Assembly: GCF_001186125.1 (NCBI RefSeq)
Contig: NW_014040424.1
Location: forward strand, 118,071 to 139,045
Reading direction: 5' to 3'
DNA: 20,975 bases
From: Sphaeroforma arctica JP610
Lineage: Eukaryota; Opisthokonta; Ichthyosporea; Ichthyophonida
Shown: in pieces, positions 1-9,429 of the stretch
Numbering within the stretch: the first letter of the stretch is position 1
Layout of the letters: the number at the start of each line of letters is the position of its first letter
Position numbers and translations under genes: made by a program
The notes under the pieces: generated by a model
What the model was told of the DNA's origin: nothing
Seen by the model: the letters and a program-made list of their open reading frames with translations, nothing else
The model's database searches: none

Positions 1-82
1 TACACAAAAAAAACTAGCAGATTGACTTAGGTTACAGTTTGGAGGAGTGTGAGTCTTAGTGAGACTAAGACTGAGACTGAAA

Positions 83-425
83 GTTGTTGAGTGCGAGCGT
101 GAGTGCGAGTGTAAACGTGAATGTGAACGTGAATGTGATGTGAATGTGAATGTTATTGTGAATGTGAATGTGAAAGTGAATGTGAGCGTGAGTTTGAACG
201 CGAGTTTGAGTAAGAGTGTATGAGTATGAATGTGAATGTAAGTGTGTGTGTGAGTGTAAGTATGAGTATGAGAGAGTGTGTATCTTTTTGAGAATGTGTG
301 TGTGAGAGAGTGTGTTGAGAGAGTGTGTGAGAGTGCGCGAGTGTGTGTGTGTGTGAGTGAGTGTGTGTGTGTGTGTGAGTGAGTGAGTGAGAGTGAGTGA
401 GTGAGTGAGAGCGTGTACGTGCGTG
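83..425. repeat. degenerate GTGAAT/GTGAGT microsatellite
   Basis: Roughly 340 bases are built almost entirely from short units of the type GTGAAT, GTGAGT and GTGT. The left part is mostly hexamer (GTGAATGTGAAT), and the right part drifts into GTGTGT and GAGTGA runs. The strand is strongly G/T-purine biased. No reading frame has a credible protein. It looks like an ageing microsatellite that expanded by slippage in several phases. Confidence 0.85.
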
Positions 426-429
426 ATAG

Positions 430-1222
430 GGGGCTATTAGGGCGTCTACTGTTGAATACAGTTTTTACTAATTTTTAAAAACAAATCAACAGAGCACTTT
501 TAGTCTGAATATGAACAAATAAATTACCCCTATGAGTATTCGTTTTTAGTCCCCGCGGCTTCCAAGCCGTGATCTACTTTCTAACCTATATTATTTTATT
601 TCTGGATTTCTTACTTTATTTTATATTACATATAGGGCAAAATACATTTTTTATGTTTTTTTTTTTTGCTTTTGTTTTAACAAATACTGTTCATTTACAT
701 ATTTTAATATGTCTAAATATTTTTTAAATCCCCGATCGCTTGGCGCTGGGTATTTATTTACATCATGATGGGGATAAATATATTTAGCCCTCTAAAATCT
801 GAATTATATGGAAGGCTAAATATGGCCTATGGTGTTCTTTTTTCAGAAGGCTATGCCTAATTGCCTATGGTTCTTTGGATGCCTAATTGCCTATGGTTCT
901 TTGGATGGCGTGCTTGTATTTGAATATATTCTTTTTCTTTTTTTTACTTTTCTTGTTTTGTTTTTTAAATTATGTATGTAAACACGGATTGTACGTATTT
1001 TCGGAGCCTTTTTCTATTTATTTTTTACTTTCTTTATCTGTTGTTGGACTTGGTACTTAGTTTGTTTTTTTTAAAGCTTTTTAAAAACAAATAAAGTTTC
1101 TAAATATAAATGATATGCTGCTATTGCTGTGACTTCAGCAGTTCAGCTTCTAATGATTATGGATTTCTTATAGTAATTTCAGTGAATATGTACGTGTGCA
1201 ATGCTCCTGCCAAATCCGCTTC
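430..1222. other. AT-rich spacer 3' of the ankyrin gene
   Basis: This stretch has long T and A runs and no open frame of note. It holds the 26-base duplication at 853-904 and two isolated C/G-rich words near 553 and 729 in otherwise AT-rich sequence. The part next to 1223 should include the 3' untranslated region of the minus-strand ankyrin gene. A TTTATT word near 1018 reads AATAAA on the minus strand and could be its poly(A) signal, but that is a guess. Confidence 0.6.
853..904. repeat. perfect 26-base tandem duplication
   Basis: The unit starting ATGCCTAATTGCC and ending TTCTTTGG occurs twice back to back (853-878 and 879-904) with no difference between copies. A diverged third relative lies just upstream around 811-838 (AAGGCTAAATATGGCCTATGG). 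The exact match of the two main copies suggests a recent slippage or unequal-exchange event. Confidence 0.85.
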
Positions 1223-2901
1223 TTAGTCCAGACTTGTTACGACCTTCATCTTCTGCGCCTCTAATCGAGCCTCAGCAGCCTTGTTGGCTGCCGCTGTAGA
1301 GCCCTTGGCATTACTCCCTTCCTTACCCTCCACCACAAGATCATATTTTTGTTGCATTTTCCTCTTCTCGTCGTGTGGATTTGAAGCACTTACGTGCAAA
1401 GTGGCGGTCTCGCCTGAACCGTACTTTTCCGCCAAGCGTCGCTTTTCTTCTGTCGCAGACGAGTTAGACTCTCCAGATGAAGTTGACTTCTTCTTTTGCT
1501 TGTCCTGTAAAAAGTCAAAACAGCCAATGAGAAACACATACAGAATATACAAATACTTTTGTAACATAGTTATAACAACGTTTCAGGTGACAAGTAAAAC
1601 AGGCGTAGGATAATAAAATAGGAGATAAGAGTACACACCTTTTTTTCCCTGAGATTGCGCAATATATTCCCAGGTGCCAACCGCTTGCTGCGAGTCTGTC
1701 CCAGTTGCCAAGCTTCTTGATTCTCTGATTTGAGTTCATCCCTGTCCAGTACTTGCCATTCAGGATCCGCATCTTCAAAATCCACAGCGCCAGCGGTGGG
1801 TTGGGGTGCCTTTGTGAGCTTTACTGGCGTATATGCAGGGGGTACAGATCGTTCTTTGGCGGCCTGTGACGAATTTTTCTTGCTCAATAGCACCATCTTC
1901 TCAGTCGGTGCATTCACAGGAATCAACGGACGACGTGTAGTTTGGAGTTGCGTCGAGCATTCAGCCGTTGCTTGTGTTGATTGATGCGCGTCTCTAAGGT
2001 TTATATCCGGATTGCTGATTGACATGGACTTTAGAGCCAGCATAACTTCTCCCGTGCGAAGGTACTTACATTGTGGCACAGTAATACTCGGTACCGCAAA
2101 CAGCTCGGAAAGTGCTCGACTTGATTGGTAGTTATGTGCAGTTTCTAGTACAGTGACCTCATAGCTATTAGCAGCTGTCACATCGGCCCCATAGTCTATT
2201 AAAATACGTGCGACTTTCACTGCATCATACTGCATAGCACTGATTAAAGGCGTAGCTCCGTGTGTATCCACGGCATCCGTTTGTGCACCGAATTCAAGCA
2301 AGAGATTGGCAACTCGGAATGAATCGAATCTCGCACAGATGTGCAGAGCTGAGCGACCGCTGTCGGTATTGGATGTGTTTACGTTGGCGCCAAAGTCTAT
2401 CACAAGAGATTCAATGGTTCGCAGGTTTCCACTGTTGATCATTTTCAGAAGTGGTGTATTTCCGTTGTAGTCTGGTGTGTCCAAAGCTTTGTTTACAAGC
2501 TCCGGGTTGCTTCTGGACAGGAGCGCGTGCACCATCAAATCCGAGTTGGCAAGATGCAGAGGCGTGTTGCCCATATTATTCTGTGTGCTTATGTCGGCAC
2601 CAAAACCAGTAAGGAGATCCACTACACCTATCTGATTCGTGCGTACAGCTAGATGCAATGCTGTGTCCATGTCACTATTGGGTGTATCCAATCCACTGAC
2701 GTTCATGAGCCGTGCGAACGCAGACACGGCTTGTGTGTTGTAATTGGAAACCGCTGTGTGCAGAGGCGTATCGCCATCTTTGTTAGGTGCGCTTAACAAA
2801 CTGCTTTGCGGCGCTAGCAAACATACTACGTCGCCTGAGTAAGCGTAGTATTGCAAAGCGTCAACAAATAGTTGAGGAGACATGTTCGTTGTACTACCCA
2901 T
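1223..2901 (-). CDS. IkB/Bcl-3-like ankyrin-repeat protein, two exons
   Basis: Spliced from 2901-1639 and 1504-1223, this gives about 514 aa. The open frame runs further up to 2988 but has no ATG there (it opens at GTG), so the first ATG, at 2901, is chosen; its context ACGATGG is a good start. Six ankyrin repeats begin near residues 42 (DGDTPLHTAV), 79 (DTALHLAV), 112 (NTPLHLA), 148 (NTPLL), 182 (GRSALHICA) and 216 (ATPLISAM). The domain ends near 243. The order and spacing match IkB proteins: a DGDTPLH first repeat, AVRTNQ in repeat 2, GNTPLHLA in repeat 3, YNGNTPL in repeat 4, and a lengthened turn before GRSALH in repeat 5. The remaining 270 residues are Ser/Thr/Pro/Lys-rich with an acidic patch (VDFEDADPEW), ending in a charged, probably helical tail. 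No Rel domain, signal peptide or membrane segment is seen. If the family call is right, it would bind a Rel-type or other transcription factor in cytosol or nucleus. A generic ankyrin protein remains possible. Confidence 0.8.
1505..1638 (-). other. intron of the ankyrin gene (134 nt, phase 0)
   Basis: On the minus strand the donor is AAAAAAG|GTGTGTAC and the acceptor is TTTTTACAG|GACAAG. Removing 134 bases joins the frame of the long upstream ORF (ending R-E-K-K) to the downstream ORF (D-K-Q-K-K-K) between codons. Both sides are lysine-rich and of similar composition. Without splicing, the reading frame would run into a hydrophobic stretch and stop, as is typical of intron translation. Confidence 0.8.
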
Positions 2902-2989
2902 CGTATGAATGTTGTGCTCAGTTGTTTCTTTCTTTCTTTTCCTTAATCGAATATGTACGTTAAGTAACCGTGTGTTTGAATGTATCACA

Positions 2990-3119
2990 CTTGGAAGTAT
3001 GTACTTGCGGAGAGACCTGGATGGCTCTCTACAGAGGTTATCTGTTATGCACTACTTAAATATATTAATATAGTTCCAGTTGTCGACTAAATACCTTGTT
3101 GTGACGTGCGTATATTATA

Positions 3120-3159
<40 letters not shown>

Positions 3160-3546
3160 TACATAGATATATTTATGTATTAGAAAAAACTTTTTTTAAC
3201 TATTCATAACATAAATATTATCTTGTTTTTTGAAAACAAATTTCATATGTTCTAAAAAAACGTTCGATGACAAATGTTATGTGATTTATATATCTTTTAC
3301 AAAAAACAATATAATGAAAGTAAAATAAAACCCAAGTTTGTGTATATATATGTATATTTTTTAAATTTATTCATCATATCAGAGCCTTCAGAGGGTAGAG
3401 GATATAGAGGCCGGTTGAAACTCTTGTGTAGATGGGTGAACACGTCGTGACTCGTGAGATTCGGTGAACACCCGTAAGAAATTCAACACCAGTATTTGTG
3501 CGACAAAACATAGGCGACGAGAAGTTTTAGGGTTTAAACATAAATA
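2990..3546. other. AT-rich upstream region of the ankyrin gene
   Basis: This is probably promoter and 5' leader of the minus-strand ankyrin gene, followed by plain spacer. It is very AT-rich, with the TA array at 3119-3158 and several A/T runs. A TATA-like ATATTAATATA lies near 3061-3071, but no site can be assigned with confidence. No credible gene is seen. Confidence 0.5.
3119..3158. repeat. (TA)n microsatellite
   Basis: An almost pure TA dinucleotide run of about 35 bases lies some 220 bases upstream of the ankyrin start codon. It is a self-complementary tract that can form a cruciform. Its length is probably polymorphic. Confidence 0.9.
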
Positions 3547-3660
3547 CGAATGTGGGACGTGGGCTGGGGGCCCGGAGCCCGGGGGACCCACTGTTCCCTG
3601 TGGGGCTGTGGGCTGTGGGAGTGTGGGGGTGGTAGGGCCCGCAGGGGGGGGGCAGGGGGT
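3547..3660 (+). other. G-rich island with G-quadruplex potential
   Basis: In a strongly AT-rich region the plus strand carries many runs of three to ten G within about 110 bases: GGGACGTGGGCTGGGGG, then CCCGGAGCCCGGGGG, and a string of GTGGG units ending in a G run and CAGGGGG. The spacing of the G runs fits several overlapping intramolecular quadruplexes. The CCCGGAGCCCGGGGG part can also fold as a GC hairpin. The overlapping 86-codon frame (3464-3724) is low complexity, and I do not call it a gene. Confidence 0.65.
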
Positions 3661-3913
3661 AATTTTTACATCATACGATAATTATCTGGGGATATTACCA
3701 AACAACCAAAACCGTTATTTCTAAAAAAATAAATATCAATATAAATATGCACTGGCAAGCGAGGCAGCAGTGCAGCACTCTGTCTGAAGGGCCTCGCCCT
3801 CATACCCTCATCAGTCCCTCACCCCAGCGGCCAGAGAGGCCAGCGAGCCCAGACTCCCACAGGCCACTGCTACAGTCCCAAACACACGCAGTCACACTGA
3901 CATTACTAGTAGT
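3661..3913. other. spacer between G-rich island and heptamer array
   Basis: AT-rich sequence to about 3745 gives way to a more GC-rich, CAG/CCAG-containing stretch. An open frame of 78 codons (3747-3983) crosses it and runs into the heptamer array. Its ending is simply translated repeat, so I do not treat it as a gene. Confidence 0.45.
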
Positions 3914-3969
3914 TCTGCACTCTGCACTCTGCACTCTGCACTCTGCACTCTGCACTCTGCACTCTGCAC
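3914..3969. repeat. TCTGCAC heptamer array, 8 perfect copies
   Basis: TCTGCAC is repeated eight times without a single difference (56 bases), then breaks off at TCAGCAATGAG. The unit contains TGCA, so the array has many short self-complementary cores. Perfect copies imply recent expansion. It is not a standard telomere unit on either strand. Confidence 0.95.
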
Positions 3970-4296
3970 TCAGCAATGAGTAATGACCGTCAATCCGTCA
4001 CGCGTTTGAGCGAGTCCTATTTGATTTTTCGTGTGATATCTACTTTCCTCAGCAGCAGGAGGAGTTCTATTAAAATCTATTTAGGACACTCTACAGCAAG
4101 TGTCACGTTTCTGTGAAAAAATGTTCATAGACCTACGGAATGCTGACCGTCTTGGCGACTACTACTACTCTCTACAGAGAGGTGGTGTCTACTCTTGGGC
4201 TTTGGGGAACCTACCTGTGGGCTGTATGTAGGGCTGTATGTAACCTGTAGGCAAATAAATCTTAAATATTATCAGTTTTTATTATTTTTTAAAATC
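3970..4296. other. spacer without recognisable gene
   Basis: Mixed-composition sequence has no open frame worth calling on either strand. A small imperfect repeat lies near 4215-4250 (GGGCTGTATGTAGGGCTGTATGTA). I see nothing else in it. Confidence 0.45.
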
Positions 4297-4425
4297 CCGG
4301 GTTTGGACTTTGAACTTTGGGACTTTGGGAATTGGGTCTTTGGTCATTGACTTTGGAGTGGGATTGTGGGTCTGTGGGTCTGTGGGACACACTTTGAGAG
4401 TTTGGGACTTTGGGTTGTATGGTTT
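4297..4425. repeat. degenerate GGGACTTT-type short repeat
   Basis: About 130 bases are made of diverged units around GGGACTTT and GACTTTGGGA, plus GTGGGTCTGTGGGTCTGTGGG. On the minus strand this reads as C-rich CCCAAAGTCCCAAAG with strong strand asymmetry (G/T on plus, A/C on minus). The 70-codon minus frame across it is translated repeat, not a gene. Confidence 0.65.
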
Positions 4426-5880
4426 TTCTCTCCAGTCTGTGAATCTGTGGCCCAGTTATCAGAATGAAATGATACTTATATATTGAGGAAGAAATTTGCA
4501 CGTACTATCTCTACTCCATTTGATTTTTCAAAATAATCAAACGTTGTATTTATTTTTTTAAACAAACTATTAGACATACATATGTGCTATTTGTATATTT
4601 ATAAAAATAATATATGAAGCCTCATATGTATGTACGTGTACTAAATCAGGCATGGAAGGACTAAATGTTCGAAAAAGAGTGGGATTTTAAGACAAATCTG
4701 ATTTTTTTTTAAAGAGCAATGAAATACAAGTTGGAAATATTTATTTGAAACAAATCAGAACCTTCTGAAAAAAAATTACTACTACAGTACAGTTTCTACA
4801 GTATGTTTATTTCTTTTAAACAATAGTGATTTTGTATGTGTACTAAATTTTCAAATATATATATTTTTCTATAAAAAATAATAGAGAGAGAGAGAGCGAG
4901 AGAGAGAGAGACTAACCTCATCGGAAATCTAACATTCTTAGTTTCCTACGTTAAATCCTACGTTTTTTTAAATTCTGTTGAGCGTTGACTGAGAAGGGAT
5001 TACATTCCAGATCAAGCAAGTCGCCAAGTTTTGTCCTAGTATTCGCACCCTTTTTATTGATCTAAACAGTATAATATGTGGCTATACAAAAAATATATGG
5101 TAGTAGGTGACTAGGTGTGCAATCTGAGACTGGAGGTTGCGCTGACCGATTTTTTTAGGCCAATGGAGTATATATATATATATGTTCCTTCCTTTTTGAT
5201 TGACCCGTTAAACATTATTCGTTGAACGTATCAACTTTTATGGCGGAACGTTATGAGGTAATTGAGGTTAGGAGAGAGAGGGATGACTTGATCGAATAGC
5301 GAGGCTTCAGATGAAGATGCGATTGGTATTAAGAAGATCTGGAAATTCAGGCAACTCATAGAAGACCGTTCCATTGGAAGTTAAAGGTCAACAAAGGTCT
5401 AGTTAGCCTAGTTATTCACATTTCATTGAGTTAAAATGCAAGTTTGCACTGAACAATCAGTCTTCATTGGCATAATAGGCCATTAAAATCAATGTCAATT
5501 AGACCATAGTTTGCGCGTTAATTTAAAAGACCAGTTATTAATCAACAAAATTATGTTGGACCAAAAGGTTTCAAGTCATCAAATATCATCAAATGTTCTA
5601 TGACTATTTGTAAAAAAAAATTAAACAAAACTAAAAAACAATTTAGGAGGCTATTTATGCTTAGCCTCGAGTCCCCGACTCTCCCTATCTTGGGTTGAAT
5701 GATGAATTACTCCTTTTGTTTTTTTCAAAGCCTACACTCTCAGAGTCTGACGGTGACCTCTGGTGTGTTCTAAAAATTAAAACAAAAGCCAAAGAAGACT
5801 TGTCCGGAACTTCTAGAGTTACTCTTTTAAAAAACCTAATGTTTTTTATACTGTAAAAATTACCCCAAAAACACGTTGTT
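4426..5880. other. AT-rich spacer
   Basis: About 1.45 kb has no convincing gene. It contains a GA microsatellite (4882-4912), a CCAAT...TATATATATATATA pair near 5160-5183, a short patch with coding-like composition at 5240-5380 (see findings), and many A/T runs. A 13-base word CGAGTCCCCGACT at 5668-5680 recurs in similar form near 6636. Confidence 0.5.
4882..4912. repeat. (GA)n microsatellite
   Basis: A GA run of about 30 bases is interrupted once by GCGAG. It is a polypurine tract with mirror symmetry, of the kind that can form triplex DNA. There is no sign of coding. Confidence 0.85.
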
Positions 5881-5881
5881 T

Positions 5882-5945
5882 GCCAGTTTGGACAGTCTGG
5901 GACTCCAGGGATCTGCCGCTCTATCAACTCAGGTTTCACTCTGGC
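5882..5945 (-). pseudogene. tRNA-like relic (decayed tRNA gene or head of a tRNA-derived SINE)
   Basis: On the minus strand the core AGTTGATAGAGCGGCAGATC closely resembles the D-arm and start of the anticodon arm of a tRNA (usual form CAGTTGGTAGAGCG, pol III box A). The flanks GCCAG (5945-5941) and CTGGC (5886-5882) can pair as part of an acceptor stem. The D-stem 5' side is altered, the anticodon stem does not close well, and the T-loop sequence (GTCCAAAC) is a poor box B. At about 64 bases it is also shorter than a normal tRNA of about 73. I therefore read it as a dead tRNA or a SINE head; no functional anticodon can be assigned. Confidence 0.4.
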
Positions 5946-7115
5946 TTGTTATGCATTAACCGTTAAAACTTTTATTACATGCCGATATAAGCCTTAAAGT
6001 TCAATTTTTATTACATACTTGGTCCTATGGATTGTAATTTCTAGGTCCGCAGATTTGTCTCCAGTTGAGGCTGTTGAGCGCCCCAAAAATGACAAAACAG
6101 GCCGACTGTTGGGAATTGGGATATGAGTCATCAAAATCAATATAGCCTATTTTGTGGATTTTAGGTGCACATTCGAAGTGCAGTTTTTGAAATTTTGTTG
6201 GCCATATTTGAGCTACATAACTGTTTTATAGTATATAGAACATGAAAATAGGCGTTAAAGTTCAATTTTAATTCAGCAATGCAGCTTACACATAACTAAA
6301 TATATATATATATATCTCTCTCTCTCTCTGAGGAATTTACGACATGTTTCCTTTATAAAAAGTAAATATTTTAATAATAATCTACAACAACGAACCTCAG
6401 TTCACTCAGACGAATTCATTTTTATTGTCGATAAAAAACTACACTATATTTTGAAATATTTGTTTTCCTATATTTAAAAATTGTTTTTATTTATGAAAAT
6501 GAATATCGCAAATTGATGTTTTTTTGGAGGGGGGTTTTTTTAAAGCAAACCATCTCTATTTATCTTTTTTTTTATCTTGGTCACTGGTCGACGCATCCAG
6601 CTCTGAGCTCTCAGCTCAGCCCCAGGGGCCCCGAGGAGTCCCCGACTGCCCTACATTTGTCTACTGGAGAGTAATGTTCAGCTAAGTACAATACATAACT
6701 CGCTGATAAAATATTTTGACAGTTTATATGTATTTTTAATTTTATCCCACGGAAAAAAAAATAATATATATATATATATATATAAAAAGAGCTTTTAAAA
6801 AAAAGCCCTTGAAGCTCTTGAGTCCTTTCTATTTTTTATAAAACAAACTCCAAATAGTCCTCTTTTTAGGGTTTATGTTTTTATTCACTTCTATCGACAG
6901 AAAGTATAGCATTTTTCCATATTTGTTGATGGTAAATTTTAATTAAAAGACCCCCTGGCCGGCTGATCCCTGTGAAACCAAAAGTGATGCGTTTCAGTAT
7001 TTTTCATATCCTTCTCAAAAAAAAACCCAGCCAGACATCATACATATTGTGGAAGAACTGAACACAAAATTAGCAATTTAGCTACGTTTTCATTTTACGT
7101 AATCATAAAGAAATA
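5946..7115. other. AT-rich spacer with compound microsatellites
   Basis: No gene was recognised in about 1.2 kb. It has a (TA)n(TC)n compound tract at 6300-6329, a (TA)n tract around 6764-6783, a short GC-rich block at 6598-6650 (containing GGGGCCCCGAGG), and a repeated word TTAAAGTTCAATTTT near 5995 and 6254 that may mark an old dispersed repeat. Confidence 0.5.
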
Positions 7116-7599
7116 TTGGTGGACGGATCTCATCCGCCGTTCAACTTTGGTTTTGAGACATTTGGTGGTCCAAAATCGGAGGGGAGGGGATTAACGACTA
7201 ACAACTTCGACCTGTACCAACATATGGGCCAATCAGAACTCATAGAATGGTACGTCATTAGTAGGTTTTTTTGCTTGGAACCTGTGTACTCGGCCTTTTC
7301 GCGCCGAAAATTCTTCTCTGCCAATAGCTACGCAAGGGGTACAGTCATCACTTCACAAATTTATTTACGTAGGATAAATATTTAGGTCAGTATTGAACCA
7401 AATGTCTGAAAAATGCACCCAATCATGTGACTCGCTCTTCACTGTAATACAACGACTTGATCTCCAGATGCAGTTCGCGGTGTGCTTCTACCATACTTAT
7501 AAGATCGTTTCTAAAATAAATGGCGACATGCCATTACCGTGTTCGCCATTACCGTGTCTAATACATCGTCGTGAATACTTGCTATCTAATACATAGTCC
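7116..7599. other. transition zone before the retroelement cluster, no gene assigned
   Basis: Composition becomes more balanced here. There are short open frames on both strands (plus 7116-7385 and 7393-7596, minus 7130-7324), but none shows a motif I recognise. The position is where the 3' end and LTR of the minus-strand element fragment to the right would be expected. I could not align it by eye to the LTR at 12243-13001, so I leave it unassigned. Confidence 0.35.
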
Positions 7600-8620
7600 T
7601 TATCCCAGTTTCCAGACAAACAGTGTCTTTTTTCAGCCTGTGACTTATGTAGGCGTTTACGCCATTTTATACTAAAGGCCTCTAAATAGTCCTTGTTGTC
7701 AAAAGCGTCTGAAGATGATTTGGCGATTGTACCGTCTATAAAGCGCGTACGATAATATGTATATCCTCCTTGATCCGTTCTCCATATAATGCCTTTGAAT
7801 TTGGAGCGGTCAAGGAGGGCAGTAGAATCATGTCTTCTTGCGAGGATAATCTCAGATGCCGGAATTCAACTAGTGCTTATATTTAGTGCACTAGAACAGT
7901 CAGAGTCATTAACGTAATAGGTTCCACTTTGAGTGTCAGCTACAAAGATTTTATATGGTCGTGTCAGAATTACGTTGACGAATATTAACTCTGTCTCTCA
8001 CCTAATACTCTGCTATTTTCTTGGTAGCATTTCATCTATTTTGTCTTCTTGATAAGACCACATTACGTGTCACTCGCAAGCAAGGATATAGAACGTTGTG
8101 TGTGCGTTATACCTTCTCTAACCATGGCAACTCATGGTGATCAGGCTCGTACTTGTTAAAGGGTATTTGTAACTCACTATGTCTGTCACGGAAATAGTGA
8201 GCGGGTGTCGTCCCTGTAATCGGATTAGCACACTCGTTCATCTGTGTTTGTATCCACTTAGGATAGAACGGCCAATCATCTGCATCATCCGTTAATACAA
8301 AACGTAAGAAGAACTTAAGTCTTCTGTGGCGCGTTTCATTAGCGCTTTGCATTTGCGGTTTCTATGGTACACCCATTTTATAGCACATGCCTAATACGAG
8401 CATTAACGATTCCATTACGTCATTTCAGGACTCACTACCATTATCAGTTCACATTATATCTGAACACTGGTGGTCAGCAAAGACTTGGCAACATAATTCT
8501 GCCACGGTCTGCGTACTCTTGTCTTTTAAAGGATAGAGCAAGTTATACCGTGACGCCACATCAACGAAGTGGCATACGTCGAACGATATCGCTCCCCAAC
8601 AGTGTATTTATGCTTTAATG
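7600..8620 (-). mobile_element. Ty3/gypsy-type LTR retrotransposon fossil, integrase-region fragment
   Basis: Read on the minus strand, this stretch matches most of the integrase region of the plus-strand element further right (about 10930-11960), in the same order from the catalytic core to the basic tail. Recognisable shared words are ANETRHRRLKFFLR and DEPDHHELPWLEKV-like sequence (here YEPDHHELPWLEKV, near 8107-8150). In the best stretch, around 8110-8350, nearly nine in ten bases agree by eye; elsewhere agreement is lower. It is a broken fragment with several breaks. No LTR, gag or reverse transcriptase of its own was recognised beside it. The divergence suggests an old copy, separate from the plus-strand one rather than a recent duplicate. 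Confidence 0.8.
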
Positions 8621-8840
8621 CTGTCGTTTGATCATACATGAAAAAGTTATTTCATCCTGCAGCGACACCAGCATGAGCTAGACACCTGTCGTGACTATGC
8701 GTAGTCCTGGACTGAGCTCAGTCTGAAAAGAGCCAGTCGAAAATACTCCCGTTCAGAGTTACAATCTGAAACTCGATGCTGATCTGAAGTGTCCTGATAT
8801 AACAAAGGACACAGCTCAGAAATGGTACTAGTTCCTGGCT

Positions 8841-9390
8841 ATGCAGGTGTTCTGTAAGAACACAGGGAACAACGACCGGAAAAATCTGTACACTGAGTTG
8901 CGACGTAAGTACGCAACTGAGGCCCGAGATAAGGGACATGAAACAAAGTTCCATCTGTCTCGACTAACATGGGAACAGTTTTATGATACTATGTCCACCC
9001 GCTACCGAGCTCACCGAGTAACTTCGAGAGGGAAGGCGATAAGAAATCGCGCGAGCTCCCTGATCAAGGGTATCTCTCACGACAGACGTCGGATGATAAT
9101 CCTCATCAGACACGTCCAAACCAGACACGCACTCGCGACTCTACTCAGTCAACGCGACCCAATAAGAGGGCACGCGCGGAGCCGAAGGACAAGGAACCTC
9201 CATACAAGGAGATTAAAAAAAAGGCGCTGATGCGCAGTGCGGATATGACATGTACCAATTAACCCCTAATGGTTATTGGAATGGAAGACACGCACCTACC
9301 TGTGCACACTTCCTTGCGAAGTGTGAAAAGTGTGAGAAGAATAATGGCTATTACGCCAAGTCTTGCAACAAGAAGCCCGACTTTAAGTTG
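8841..9390 (+). mobile_element. gag-like segment with Cys/His knuckle (part of the 8640-13001 fossil)
   Basis: The first part is rich in Arg/Lys and Thr, with WEQFYDTMSTRYRAHR-type sequence as expected in a Gag. It is followed by a Cys/His-rich stretch with CEKC and a nearby C-x(3)-K-K-P basic end. This is the usual place of the nucleocapsid knuckle, but spacing is not the textbook CCHC. It is a decayed part of the fossil. The assignment rests on position and composition more than on a diagnostic motif. Confidence 0.5.
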
Positions 9391-9429
9391 GAGTGAAAGT
9401 ACTACCAGGTACAATCGTTACAAAGGAGA

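Noticed and set aside
2264-2290. DSGRS in the ankyrin protein as an IkB phospho-degron (DSGxxS)
   Set aside because: It sits in the turn before ankyrin repeat 5, not in a disordered N- or C-terminal segment, and lacks the second serine in the right place. It is better explained as the GRSALH repeat start.
2902-2988. N-terminal extension of the ankyrin frame up to 2988
   Set aside because: The frame opens at GTG, not ATG; the first ATG is at 2901 in a good context, and nuclear genes rarely start at GTG.
3747-3983. 78-codon ORF ending in repeated LHSALCT
   Set aside because: The end is translated TCTGCAC heptamer array and the rest has no motif, so this is chance openness in repeat DNA.
7116-7385. 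ORFs on both strands at 7116-7385 as a small gene
   Set aside because: No start, splice or domain signal distinguishes one strand. They lie in a transition zone and may just be relic element sequence.
8718-8954. Minus-strand 78-codon ORF
   Set aside because: It is a shadow of the plus-strand gag-like segment, whose composition and neighbours fit better.
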